Notes: generated by a model not told the origin, from the letters alone. 15,583 bases of DNA from Candidatus Gastranaerophilales bacterium (GCA_944323095.1 CALURE010000027.1:1-15583); one strand, 5' to 3'; counted from the first letter of the stretch, positions 1 to 7,612 are shown. A program made the numbers and translations.

Positions 1-1052
1 ACTCCAACTAAATATATAAGATTAACTGGTGCTCTCTGACCTTTGAAAATCTTATCGGAAATCAAACCCGCACAAATAGTTCCGGCAATGCCGACAAGAG
101 GAAGCGAGCTAAGTTTCATCGCGGCAATTTCAAGTGAATTGTGCTTAGCTTCGCTCAGATATTTTATCATCCAGTCTTCCGCGCCAAATCTTATAATATA
201 AACAAAAATGTATGCAATAGCTAAAAGCCATATTGTTTTATTATACAAAATGTTTTCTTTAAATATCTCAACATAAGTTCTGTTATCATCATTGTAATCA
301 GTTTTTTTAGCAGCAGGTTCGTTATTATAAGTTTCAATATCCGGAAGCCCGAGAGACTGCGGACGGTCTCTTAACCGGTTATAAAGCCACAATGCAGTTA
401 AAATTGCCAGAAATCCGGGGGCTAAAAATGCCATTTTCCAGCCGTAATGTGCAACAAGAAATCCCGAAATTATGACACTTAAAAATGTTCCGGTCTGGTG
501 TGAACAAGACCACAAAGACCATTTTGTTCCTCTTTCAGAATTTGAATACCAGTAGGTTAAACTCTTTGCAACAGCAGGAAATCCGGCAGATTGAAACCAG
601 CCGGAAGCCCCCCAGAAAAATACAAAAAGCCAGAGTAAAATTGTGTTTGAAGGCAGTCCGAAAAATGAAACTTCCCCGGGAGTTATAAACACTGCAGACA
701 ATGCAAAACAAATATTTGCGATTGCAGTCATTATCAATGCAGTCGGTAGAAATTTTCGAACATCAGAGCCGTCAGCCAGTACTCCATTAACAAATTTTCC
801 GACACCGTAAGTCAAATACAAAGAACTGCCTAAAAGTCCTAGCTGGGTATTTGTATAACCGTATTCCCCGCTCAACCCGGGCAGAGCCACCGCAATATTT
901 TTCTTGCATAAATAAAAGACGGTATAACCTATAAAGCATGCATAAAAAATTCTCAATCTCCAGTGAGCATACATGCTCTTTACTTTTTCTTCATCCTGAA
1001 TAGTCTCTTTTACAGGAGGCTCCTTAAAAAACTGTGCTATCTTTTCCAACAT
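1..1052 (-). CDS. Organophosphate:phosphate antiporter, MFS (GlpT/UhpT/UhpC type), 3' end cut by window
   Basis: Inner-membrane major facilitator transporter that probably exchanges a phosphorylated three- or six-carbon compound for phosphate. The frame is open from ATG 1052-1050 to the window edge, giving 350 residues of a family usually about 450 long, so the last helices are missing. Seen: residues 43-58 (YTVFYLCKKNIAVALP) align with the first helix of E. coli GlpT; the SLWSCSHQTG stretch carries H185 (GlpT H165); residues 228-238 (LRDRPQSLGLP) match the central-loop signature; FVYIIRFGAEDW carries R288 (GlpT R269). The first phosphate-binding Arg (GlpT R45) is read as Lys50. The start lies 3 nt after the exonuclease stop with AGGA about 11 nt upstream, so the two are probably one transcript. 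The exact substrate cannot be read; a UhpC-like sensor role is possible. Confidence 0.88.
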   Translation of the reverse strand, partial: MLEKIAQFFKEPPVKETIQDEEKVKSMYAHWRLRIFYACFIGYTVFYLCKKNIAVALPGLSGEYGYTNTQLGLLGSSLYLTYGVGKFVNGVLADGSDVRKFLPTALIMTAIANICFALSAVFITPGEVSFFGLPSNTILLWLFVFFWGASGWFQSAGFPAVAKSLTYWYSNSERGTKWSLWSCSHQTGTFLSVIISGFLVAHYGWKMAFLAPGFLAILTALWLYNRLRDRPQSLGLPDIETYNNEPAAKKTDYNDDNRTYVEIFKENILYNKTIWLLAIAYIFVYIIRFGAEDWMIKYLSEAKHNSLEIAAMKLSSLPLVGIAGTICAGLISDKIFKGQRAPVNLIYLVG

Positions 1053-1055
1053 ATT

Positions 1056-1973
1056 TTATTTTCCTGCTTTTATAACCTGAATGTTTCTGGTTTCCGTTAT
1101 TTCGTGGCGTGCATCTTTTATAATTTCTCTTTTTTCTTCATCCAGTCTGCAGCCGCCGACCAATCTGTCTATAAAACCGGTATTTAGTTTTACAGCTTTG
1201 TCAAATGCCCCGACTTCTTCCAGAACATCTTTTATCTGGTGTAAATCATACCCGAAGGACTGTTTTGAATTGTAAACAAGAGTTTCGCCTGACTGAGATA
1301 TAATCGGCTCTCCGCCCTGTTCAAAGTAAAGTTTAAACACCGATTTCAAATCCTGCAATTCTGATTGCAAAGTAGTAACAGTCTGCTGAATTCTCAAAAA
1401 TCTTTCAAACAAATATTCAACATTATCAAGCTGTTTAACTTCCCAATCATATTTTTGAAGATATAATTTTTTCAATTTGGGATAAGCAAGTGCAAGCCCC
1501 ATAGTATCCGCCATTGCACGGTGATGATTATTCAATTCGACTTTAAACTTGTCAGTTAAGGCTTCCAGTCCGTGTGAAGGAAGATCCGGATAAATTTCTT
1601 TAAACATCTGCTGAGAATCAATTCTCGGATTTTTAAGCTCTTTTCCTGTAGTTCTGAGACTGGCTTCATTCAAAAAAGAATAATCAAAAATACAGTTATG
1701 AGCAACTATCGGATAATCTCCTATAAATTCCAGAATTTTTGGCATGGCTTCAGCTTCTGTCGGAGCATCAGCAACCATTTCCTGAGTAATCCCATGGATT
1801 GCCATACTGGATTTTCTAATATGTTGTTCGGGATTTATCAGAGTCTGAAATTCATCTTTTATTTTTCCGTTTTCTAACCGTACAGCTGCAAATTCCACCA
1901 TCTTTTCTTTGGTATAATCCAGCCCGGTTGTCTCCGTATCAAGAACTATCTCTATTATCTTTTTCCGTACCAT
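1056..1973 (-). CDS. DnaQ-like 3'-5' exonuclease (DEDDh), DNA polymerase III epsilon-related
   Basis: Predicted 305-residue cytoplasmic nuclease that removes nucleotides from 3' ends with two metal ions. Residues 7-165 form the exonuclease fold. Exo I is LDTETTG with D12 and E14, Exo II is NCIFDYSFL with D97, and Exo III is HHRAMADT with H151 and D156, so all five DEDDh residues are present. Residues about 185-220 look like a short coiled coil and the rest of the C-terminal half is not a domain I recognise. It lacks polymerase and helicase modules, so it could be a stand-alone repair or RNA-processing exonuclease as well as a proofreading subunit. The start ATG 1973-1971 has AGGATGAGA just upstream. 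It is the first gene of a two-gene unit with the antiporter and is divergent from trxA. Confidence 0.88.
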   Translation of the reverse strand: MVRKKIIEIVLDTETTGLDYTKEKMVEFAAVRLENGKIKDEFQTLINPEQHIRKSSMAIHGITQEMVADAPTEAEAMPKILEFIGDYPIVAHNCIFDYSFLNEASLRTTGKELKNPRIDSQQMFKEIYPDLPSHGLEALTDKFKVELNNHHRAMADTMGLALAYPKLKKLYLQKYDWEVKQLDNVEYLFERFLRIQQTVTTLQSELQDLKSVFKLYFEQGGEPIISQSGETLVYNSKQSFGYDLHQIKDVLEEVGAFDKAVKLNTGFIDRLVGGCRLDEEKREIIKDARHEITETRNIQVIKAGK

Positions 1974-2000
1974 ATTCTCATCCTATTGAATTCTATTAAG

Positions 2001-2006
2001 ATAATA
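2001..2006 (-). promoter_or_regulatory. Possible extended -10 element for the exonuclease gene
   Basis: On the minus strand TATTAT is preceded by TG plus one base (TGCTATTAT), the form of an extended -10. CTAACA lies 18 bp upstream as a weak -35 (4 of 6 matches). The start codon at 1973 is about 28 nt downstream. Only sequence pattern supports this. Confidence 0.35.
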
Positions 2007-2027
2007 GCACAAAAAAATTTTCTGTGT

Positions 2028-2033
2028 TAGAAT
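2028..2033 (+). promoter_or_regulatory. Possible extended -10 element for trxA
   Basis: TAGAAT with TG one base upstream (TGTTAGAAT) lies 35 nt before the trxA ATG. There is no convincing -35 at 16-18 bp, which is tolerated for extended -10 promoters. It is back to back with the minus-strand candidate at 2001-2006. Confidence 0.35.
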
Positions 2034-2068
2034 AAATCCGTTAAATAAAAAAGCGAAGGAGATATGTG

Positions 2069-2392
2069 ATGTCAAACGCAGTTGATATTAATGATGCAAG
2101 TTTCGAGCAGGAAGTTCTAAATTCCGAACAGCCTGTTGTTGTCGATTTCTGGGCACCATGGTGCGGACCTTGCAGAAAATTAGGTCCAATTCTGGATGAG
2201 GTAGCACAGGAATTTGCAGGAAAAGTAAAATTTGTAAAAGTAAATACCGATGAAAACCTTAAAACAGCTCAGGATTACTCAATAAGCGGCCTTCCGAGCC
2301 TTCTAGTTTTCAAAAACGGAAAAGCACTTGAAAGACTTGTAGGGCTTATGCCAAAATCAACAATTATTTCAAACATTGAAAAACATTTGTAA
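2069..2392 (+). CDS. trxA: Thioredoxin
   Basis: Small cytoplasmic dithiol-disulfide oxidoreductase, 107 residues, the normal length. The active site WCGPC falls at W31-C32-G33-P34-C35, exactly E. coli numbering; buried D26 and cis-Pro76 (SGLPSL) are also in place, so an active enzyme is expected. The start chosen is ATG 2069: AAGGAG at 2056-2061 sits 7 nt upstream. GTG 2066, in frame and one codon earlier, is a poorer choice, and ATG 2064 runs straight into TGA. It is a single-gene unit, divergent from the exonuclease and closed by the hairpin at 2411-2452. Confidence 0.97.
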   Translation: MSNAVDINDASFEQEVLNSEQPVVVDFWAPWCGPCRKLGPILDEVAQEFAGKVKFVKVNTDENLKTAQDYSISGLPSLLVFKNGKALERLVGLMPKSTIISNIEKHL

Positions 2393-2410
2393 ATTTTTAA
2401 AATATAATAA

Positions 2411-2452
2411 AAAAACAGCTGAATTCAAATAATAAAGAATTCAGCTGTTTTT
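2411..2452. terminator. Rho-independent terminator after trxA, probably bidirectional
   Basis: Perfect inverted repeat: AAAAACAGCTGAATTC at 2411-2426 and its exact complement at 2437-2452, with a 10-nt A/T loop. The right arm ends in five T and the left arm begins with a run of A, so it can act in either direction. It separates trxA from the large gene that starts at 2539. Confidence 0.9.
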
Positions 2453-2538
2453 ATTAAGTTTTTGTAACAAAATACCGTAATACTTTAAAGTTTATCTCTA
2501 TTTATACCGATAAAACAAGTAAAGGAAAAGGGATAATT

Positions 2539-5500
2539 ATGCAAGTTGACGGTGCTCCAAATAAATTTGAAATATATCAAGACTTCTATTTAGAGGAAAA
2601 CGGCATAGAAATTACCTATGACGAAGCATTAAACCTGTTTTACAAAATGGATAGCGCCGAACGTACAGACTTTGAAACCTATTACAGAGATGAAACAGGT
2701 TATGAAATTGTTGATCCAAGAAGCTGGACAAGCTACGAAAATTATGATGAAGCAACACTAAAAGAATTAACGAAAAACGAAAAACTAAGAAAATGTACAC
2801 TTGAAGGTTATGCAAAATCTAAAGGGATTGTACTTGATCCTGTCTGGTCAGGATATTCTGCCGAAGAAATTATTTCAATGAAAAATAACGGTGTTAATAT
2901 TCCTCAGGACATTGTTGATATTGCAAATACAATCCTTGAGTCATCAGCTGTAAATTTTGAGACAACTGATCCCGATTCCGAAAATCAAAATTCAGATGAA
3001 GTAACAGAAAAAGAACCATATCTTGAACTTATCCCGAAAGCAAAAAAGAAAATTGAAAAATGCGAAGAAAATAACAACAAACTTGATGACAAGGTTGATG
3101 AACTCTTATTCGGTCACAAAGTAGAAAATAAAAGAATAAAAGACAAGATGGAAAAACAGCTTAAAATGCTGGACATCTATGAACAAAGAGTCAGAGAATG
3201 GAGAACTCTTCAGGATAAAGTTAACAACGGCGAAGCATTATCTGATACAGAAGCAGAACAATATGCGAAATTAACAGGCATGCTACAGGACAAAAACAAT
3301 TCTGAAGGCTTGGAACTTGACAAAAAAGAAATCGGGAAATCTCTTAACGATATCAATATCCTTGCATTTCTCGGAGAAAAATTAGCAGAAGAAACAATTG
3401 AAATCGGTGACACTCTGGCAGACTATACATCTAAAGCAAATTATAAAATGACACGCAAAACTGTATCTGCAGAAGTTGGTTTTCTGAGAAGCATTATGGC
3501 TATGGCTCAGGGGAAAAGACTTGCCTTTGAAGCAAATGCTGTAGGCAACAATACAGAAGAATATTCATCAGAAGTTTCTCATTCAGTAGAAGATATAGCA
3601 TCAGTTATGGAACTTGCTAATTTTGTATCTACCAGCGAAATGAGTCAGAATTCAGAACAGGAACAGGCAGCGCAGACACCGGAGTTGGAAACCAAATCTT
3701 CGGAGCAGGCTGAAAGTGATACAGAAGTTGAAAACGATAATGAACAGTCAGAAAAAGCCCAAGAAGAAGGCAAAAAACCGCAAACAACAGAAGATGAAGC
3801 AGATTTTATAATTAACGATGATACAGTAAAACAACTTATAAGCGAAGGTGAAGATATTAACTCTGATCTTTTCATGCAAATTATAAAATCACGCAGAGAT
3901 ATAAAAGATGCAAAAAGCGATGAAAAATTCGCTAAATTTGCAAACTTTAAAATTTCAAGAATTGCAAAACAATACAAAGAAGAAGAAGAAAAACGTGAAG
4001 AAGAAATAAACAGACTTAACGAAGAAAATTCGCAATCAAAAGATAAAATTGAAGAAATCACCGGTAAATCAGGAGAAGAAATCGATGAAGAAATAAATAA
4101 TGAAAATAATGATGATGAAGACGATAAAGGAGCAGATCCGAAAGCAAAAAAAGACGTACAAGAGAAAAAAGAATCAATAAAAGGCAACAATGAGACAATA
4201 GAAAATCTTCAAAATGATTCACAGCAGTCAGTTGAAGAATTTAAAAACAAAACTTCCAAAGAAAAAAATATAATCTCCAGAGCAGTTCCTGATGAAAACA
4301 AAGCTATGGAAGAAAATAATGAATATCTGGAAGAAAAAATTCCTGCTGCCCAAGAATCTCTTGATTTTACAGCAAATACAGGCATAACCCTCAACGAAAT
4401 GGGCAAATATCGTATAAAAGTCGGTTTAAAACAAATTGCATCATTGCAGTTTAAAAAGGGTGCCAAAAATGTTTCCAAAGGAACAAGAAGTGCTATTATA
4501 GGCAGACAGGCAAGAAAAGAAGGCACTTCAGGGCTTCCTAAAATAGCAAGAGCTATGACATCAGAAGCTGTAACAAAAGAAAATGATGCATTAGAAAGAT
4601 TAAATAAAGTAGATGGTCTTATTTCTTCAATAACAGGTGAAGAAACAACTCAGACTCAATATGACAACAGCAAAGGCGGATCTCAGGAAGGCAAAGATTC
4701 AGAACAGACACAGGCTAATGCCGCTCAAACCGGCGATACACAAGGACAAGGAGCTGCCGGAAATGCAGGAAATTCTGCTGCCGGTGCAAATACTCAAACT
4801 GCTCCTGCTCAGACAACAACAGCTGAAAATGTTCAAACTACAGAAAATATGGTTGAAACGAATGTTGAAGCAACTGTTAACACTGTTACATCAGCATCCG
4901 ATGAAGCCGGATCTCAAGTTCAAAATGCTGCACAATCAAACGGTAAAACAAACCAACCACAAACAAGAACACTAACTTCTTCAGATAATAAAGAAGAAGA
5001 AACAAAAGAAAATGAAAAAGAACTGACTAACTCTGTTTCATCTTCATCATCCGCATCATCATCTTCATCAACTTCCGAAAAAGGCGAAGAAGATACTGAT
5101 GGAGACAAAGAACAAAAAGATGCAGACAGCGCACAAGATGAAGTTGATGATATAAACGGATCTGCAAAAGATGACAGCAAAGAATCCAAAGATATCAAAA
5201 AAGACACAGAAAAAGACAAAAAACAGCTGGAAAAAGAAGCAAAACAGCTTCAAAAACAAATAAAAAAAGATGAAGAAGAAATCATCAAAATGACCCAGGA
5301 ATCAACTGAAGCTGCTAAAAAACAGGAAGAAGCTTTAGTTGAATATGAAACTCTTGTAGCTGAAAATGAACAATTAATAGCAGAAGATCAAAGCAAACAA
5401 CAAAATCAGGCACCTGCTCAAAATACACAACAAAACAACGGTTCTGCAAACGGCGGAGGCGCAATGCTAGGTTCTGCTTCAATGACTGTAACCATAGGCG

Positions 5501-7107
5501 GCAATCAGGGAAGCGGCAACAGCGACAGAATAGCAAACAATGATGCAAGAATAAATGAACTCAGTGTTGACTTTACCCTTCAAGGCAACATTATCAACAG
5601 AAACAGAACTAAAATTACAAGATTACAAAAAACAACTACAACAAATCAGAAAAAATTCGACAAAAAAATAAAAGTTATTGACAAAAAAGTAAAAGAAGAA
5701 CAAAAAACCGAAAAGAAAAAACAGGAAAAATTAGCCAAACAACTCGGCGCAGTAGGCATAGCAGAAAACATTTTTTCTATTACAACTTCAACCGGTATGA
5801 TTCTTGATAAAATAGGTACCGGAATGATAACAAGCGGTACAGCAATGCTGAGCAACCCCTGGACAGCAGCAGCAGGGGCAGCATTAATTTCTTCCGGTAC
5901 TCCTATACAAACAACCGGTACAGTAATGCAGGCAGTCGGTACATACGGAACACTTGCCTGCGGAGTTACAAAAGCTGCTATAAATATTGCAAACGGCAAC
6001 CTCGCAGCAGGTTTAATGTCTTTAGGTCAAACCGCAATATCTGCAGTTACATCTCTAACAGGAACAACAAGCGCTGTAAGCAGCACAATGCAGGCAGTAA
6101 GCGCAGGTTTAAATATTGTATCATCATCTGCTCAAATGGTTAACAATGTCAGAGCTGTACAGGGCAAAGAACAAAGCGGCATTGCAAGCAAAATAGCTAC
6201 AGTAGCAGGAGCTGCATCTGCTCTGACCAACACAGCATCTTCTTTAACCGATATGGGTAAATCAGGTGCTTCTGCATTCGGCAAATCAATGAAAATCGCA
6301 GGTGCAGCCGGAACTGCCCTGACTACAACAAGCCAGTTGATGACAGAATTCGGCGGAAACAGCAAAGCTGCTGAAATCATGGGAATGGTCGGCGGTGCAA
6401 TGAGTACTGTATCCGCAATCGGCCAGCTCGCTGATTCAAAATTCGGTAAAGCTTCCGATAAAAACAAAGAAAACAAAGAAAAACAAGAAAATCAAAAAAC
6501 AAAAGAGTCGGATAAAACTCAAAAAACTCAGAAAACAAATGACTCAGATAAAGCTAAACGCGATGAATGGAGACAAGAAGTTTTTGAAAAAACCGGTTTA
6601 ATGCCAAGCGAAGATCCGTCAGCCCCGCTCCCTGACGGTTTACAGACTTCCAGAAGCGGTTCTGCTGAAGCTGTTGGACTAAAACAAGCTGATACAGATA
6701 GACTTCCTGATGGATTACAGACTTCCAGAAGCGGTTCGGCTGAAGCTGCAGGGCTAAAACAAGCTGATGGAACAACAGGCGGAGGGATTCCGGGACTTCA
6801 AAAAATGGACGGTGTCGGAATTAGTAAAGTTGATATTGATTTAAGCTCAGCAGGCCCGCAAGCACTTGATATTCAAGGCATTGATATACCGGAAGCCAAA
6901 TCAAACAACACTCTTGCAGACATAATGAATTTTGTAGGCTCAGCTGCACAGGTTGCAACAAGCTTTATTCCTCAATCACAGGAACAACAGCAGCAGGACA
7001 ACAAAAAAGCTGTTGCACCCGGTAAACTTAGCGACAGAGCAAAAGAAATAATGAGAAAAAGAAAAATACGTGTTGCCTCACTTGATGCAATGTTCAGAAG
7101 CAGATAA
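2539..7107 (+). CDS. Very large coiled-coil and Gly/Ala-rich protein of unknown function
   Basis: 1522 residues, no family recognised. ATG 2539 has AAGGG 6 nt upstream; the leader after the trxA terminator holds a 10-bp palindrome (ACTTTAAAGT, 2482-2491) and no clear promoter. No signal peptide. Approximate parts: 1-155 acidic, probably folded; 160-335 charged, mostly helical; 336-424 acidic linker; 425-615 Lys/Glu-rich coiled coil with an Asp/Glu-rich patch; 616-703 basic; 704-830 Gln/Thr/Ala/Asn-rich; 831-847 almost all Ser; 881-954 coiled coil; 955-1000 Gln/Gly-rich; 1000-1066 Lys-rich coiled coil; 1067-1304 hydrophobic, Gly/Ala/Ser/Thr-rich with evenly spaced small residues; 1305-1345 Lys-rich; 1364-1410 tandem repeat; 1411-1522 tail ending in basic residues. 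Only three Cys. The plan recalls tape-measure proteins or pore-forming translocators of secretion systems, but no motif proves either. It stands alone as a transcription unit. Confidence 0.85.
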   Translation: MQVDGAPNKFEIYQDFYLEENGIEITYDEALNLFYKMDSAERTDFETYYRDETGYEIVDPRSWTSYENYDEATLKELTKNEKLRKCTLEGYAKSKGIVLDPVWSGYSAEEIISMKNNGVNIPQDIVDIANTILESSAVNFETTDPDSENQNSDEVTEKEPYLELIPKAKKKIEKCEENNNKLDDKVDELLFGHKVENKRIKDKMEKQLKMLDIYEQRVREWRTLQDKVNNGEALSDTEAEQYAKLTGMLQDKNNSEGLELDKKEIGKSLNDINILAFLGEKLAEETIEIGDTLADYTSKANYKMTRKTVSAEVGFLRSIMAMAQGKRLAFEANAVGNNTEEYSSEVSHSVEDIASVMELANFVSTSEMSQNSEQEQAAQTPELETKSSEQAESDTEVENDNEQSEKAQEEGKKPQTTEDEADFIINDDTVKQLISEGEDINSDLFMQIIKSRRDIKDAKSDEKFAKFANFKISRIAKQYKEEEEKREEEINRLNEENSQSKDKIEEITGKSGEEIDEEINNENNDDEDDKGADPKAKKDVQEKKESIKGNNETIENLQNDSQQSVEEFKNKTSKEKNIISRAVPDENKAMEENNEYLEEKIPAAQESLDFTANTGITLNEMGKYRIKVGLKQIASLQFKKGAKNVSKGTRSAIIGRQARKEGTSGLPKIARAMTSEAVTKENDALERLNKVDGLISSITGEETTQTQYDNSKGGSQEGKDSEQTQANAAQTGDTQGQGAAGNAGNSAAGANTQTAPAQTTTAENVQTTENMVETNVEATVNTVTSASDEAGSQVQNAAQSNGKTNQPQTRTLTSSDNKEEETKENEKELTNSVSSSSSASSSSSTSEKGEEDTDGDKEQKDADSAQDEVDDINGSAKDDSKESKDIKKDTEKDKKQLEKEAKQLQKQIKKDEEEIIKMTQESTEAAKKQEEALVEYETLVAENEQLIAEDQSKQQNQAPAQNTQQNNGSANGGGAMLGSASMTVTIGGNQGSGNSDRIANNDARINELSVDFTLQGNIINRNRTKITRLQKTTTTNQKKFDKKIKVIDKKVKEEQKTEKKKQEKLAKQLGAVGIAENIFSITTSTGMILDKIGTGMITSGTAMLSNPWTAAAGAALISSGTPIQTTGTVMQAVGTYGTLACGVTKAAINIANGNLAAGLMSLGQTAISAVTSLTGTTSAVSSTMQAVSAGLNIVSSSAQMVNNVRAVQGKEQSGIASKIATVAGAASALTNTASSLTDMGKSGASAFGKSMKIAGAAGTALTTTSQLMTEFGGNSKAAEIMGMVGGAMSTVSAIGQLADSKFGKASDKNKENKEKQENQKTKESDKTQKTQKTNDSDKAKRDEWRQEVFEKTGLMPSEDPSAPLPDGLQTSRSGSAEAVGLKQADTDRLPDGLQTSRSGSAEAAGLKQADGTTGGGIPGLQKMDGVGISKVDIDLSSAGPQALDIQGIDIPEAKSNNTLADIMNFVGSAAQVATSFIPQSQEQQQQDNKKAVAPGKLSDRAKEIMRKRKIRVASLDAMFRSR
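6628..6768 (+). repeat. Two-copy in-frame tandem repeat inside the large gene
   Basis: Two 66-nt units (6628-6693 and 6703-6768) separated by 9 nt, a period of 75 nt or 25 codons. Each encodes a 22-residue block with the core QTSRSGSAEA and the ending GLKQAD. The copies differ at 7 of 66 bases, and all but one codon change (Val to Ala) are silent, so the peptide is kept while the DNA drifts. Confidence 0.9.
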
Positions 7108-7201
7108 TCACAAATCATTACTTCATTACAAGAGTTAGCGTACCACAATGCCATTCTGCCCCGTAACACTCGCACACCCGTGAACGATGTAAGCAATCTA
7201 G

Positions 7202-7222
7202 CTTATAGTTATTTTCTATAAG
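7202..7222. repeat. Short perfect hairpin
   Basis: CTTATAG (7202-7208) and CTATAAG (7216-7222) pair perfectly around a 7-nt loop. It is the first hairpin after the large gene but no T run follows, so a terminator role is doubtful. ACGTAAA (7224-7230) and TTTACGT (7233-7239) form a second palindrome directly after it. Confidence 0.5.
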
Positions 7223-7237
7223 TACGTAAAAGTTTAC

Positions 7238-7293
7238 GTCATCCCGAACTTGGTTCGGGATCTCATGAGATTCTGAAACGAGTTCAGAATGAC
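7238..7293. repeat. 56-bp palindromic intergenic repeat of dispersed (REP/MITE-like) type
   Basis: GTCAT and ATGAC close the ends. Inside are hairpin TCCCGAAC-TTG-GTTCGGGA (7242-7260), a central palindrome ATCTCATGAGAT (7260-7271) and hairpin TTCTGAA-ACGAG-TTCAGAA (7271-7289). The whole 56 bp is also one imperfect palindrome, with 22 of 28 positions matching between halves. Elements beginning GTCATCCCGAAC or similar are, from memory, scattered between genes in many bacteria. Only one copy lies in this window, so its repeated nature is inferred. Confidence 0.75.
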
Positions 7294-7302
7294 ACAATAC
7301 TC

Positions 7303-7375
7303 CATCCTTGATTAAGGAAGGGTGGGTATGGATTGTTACCCATCCCTATTATCCTGCCCTGATAAGGGAAGGATG
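7303..7375. repeat. Multi-hairpin intergenic repeat
   Basis: CATCCTT (7303-7309) pairs with AAGGATG (7369-7375) as an outer stem. Inside are a 9-bp stem with one G-T pair (7320-7328 with 7337-7345) and a CCCT-GATA-AGGG hairpin (7357-7368). CCTT-GATT-AAGG (7306-7317) competes with the outer stem. No function is evident; it looks like a second dispersed element next to the 56-bp palindrome. Confidence 0.5.
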
Positions 7376-7393
7376 TTTTGCATTAGACCGTAG

Positions 7394-7419
7394 GGTGGGA
7401 TAAGCAAAGCGTTCCCACC
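7394..7419. repeat. GGTGGGA...TCCCACC hairpin repeat, possible weak terminator
   Basis: GGTGGGA (7394-7400) and TCCCACC (7413-7419) are a perfect 7-bp stem around the loop TAAGCAAAGCGT. A T-rich tract starts about 5 nt later (7425 onward), so it might end transcription from the left. The GTAGGGTGGG...CCCACC layout resembles a common bacterial intergenic repeat. Confidence 0.5.
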
Positions 7420-7469
7420 AAAATATTTTTTATTATTTTCAATATGCCGGGGTGAGGGCTGATTATTGG

Positions 7470-7552
7470 AAGATAAGAGGGGAGGAGGATTGGAGGATAA
7501 GCTTTTATCAAAAAATAGCTTACCCTCATACCTTCCTATCTTCTTACCTTTT
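7470..7552. repeat. Long imperfect purine/pyrimidine inverted repeat
   Basis: A purine-rich left arm of GGAAG/GGAGG-like steps (about 7468-7503) faces a pyrimidine-rich right arm (about 7517-7552). The core TAAGCT (7498-7503) with AGCTTA (7517-7522) is perfect, and GAGG/CCTC continues it after one mismatch. Outer parts pair only with bulges. It could serve as a bidirectional stop for the two converging genes. Confidence 0.4.
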
Positions 7553-7612
7553 AAATCGCCTGACCTGTGCCGGCTTTAACAGTCCGCCTTTTAATTTATG
7601 CTTTCCATAAAT

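Larger units (their letters stand above)
7108..7612. other. 505-bp intergenic region rich in palindromes, no gene seen
   Basis: The region lies between the stops of the large gene and the amylase gene, which converge. No credible reading frame or RNA gene is visible. In order it holds a 7-bp hairpin (7202-7222), a short palindrome (7224-7239), the 56-bp palindrome (7238-7293), a group of hairpins (7303-7375), a GGTGGGA hairpin (7394-7419), a long imperfect purine/pyrimidine hairpin (about 7470-7552) and a weak hairpin over the amylase stop (7593-7613). The stretch 7108-7200 shows nothing I recognise. Confidence 0.8.

Noticed and set aside
485..688. 67-codon plus-strand frame opposite the antiporter
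   Set aside because: The minus strand encodes a clear GlpT-like protein through this region; the plus frame has no motif or start signal.
3645..4190. 181-codon Ser/Phe-rich open frame on the minus strand
   Set aside because: It is the antisense of Glu/Lys/Asp-rich codons of the large gene, which turn into Ser/Phe/Leu; it has no ribosome site and no plausible product.
4637..4975. 112-codon open frame on the plus strand inside the large gene
   Set aside because: It lies in another frame of a low-complexity Gln/Thr region and is explained by the repetitive codons of the real gene.
6628..6768. Tandem repeat as a CRISPR-like array
   Set aside because: The units are in frame, only two, 66 nt long with a 9-nt gap, and differences are mostly silent, so they are coding repeats.
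7238..7293. Cloverleaf-like fold that might be a tRNA
   Set aside because: Too short (56 nt), with no T-loop, anticodon stem geometry or CCA context; it is better read as a palindromic repeat.
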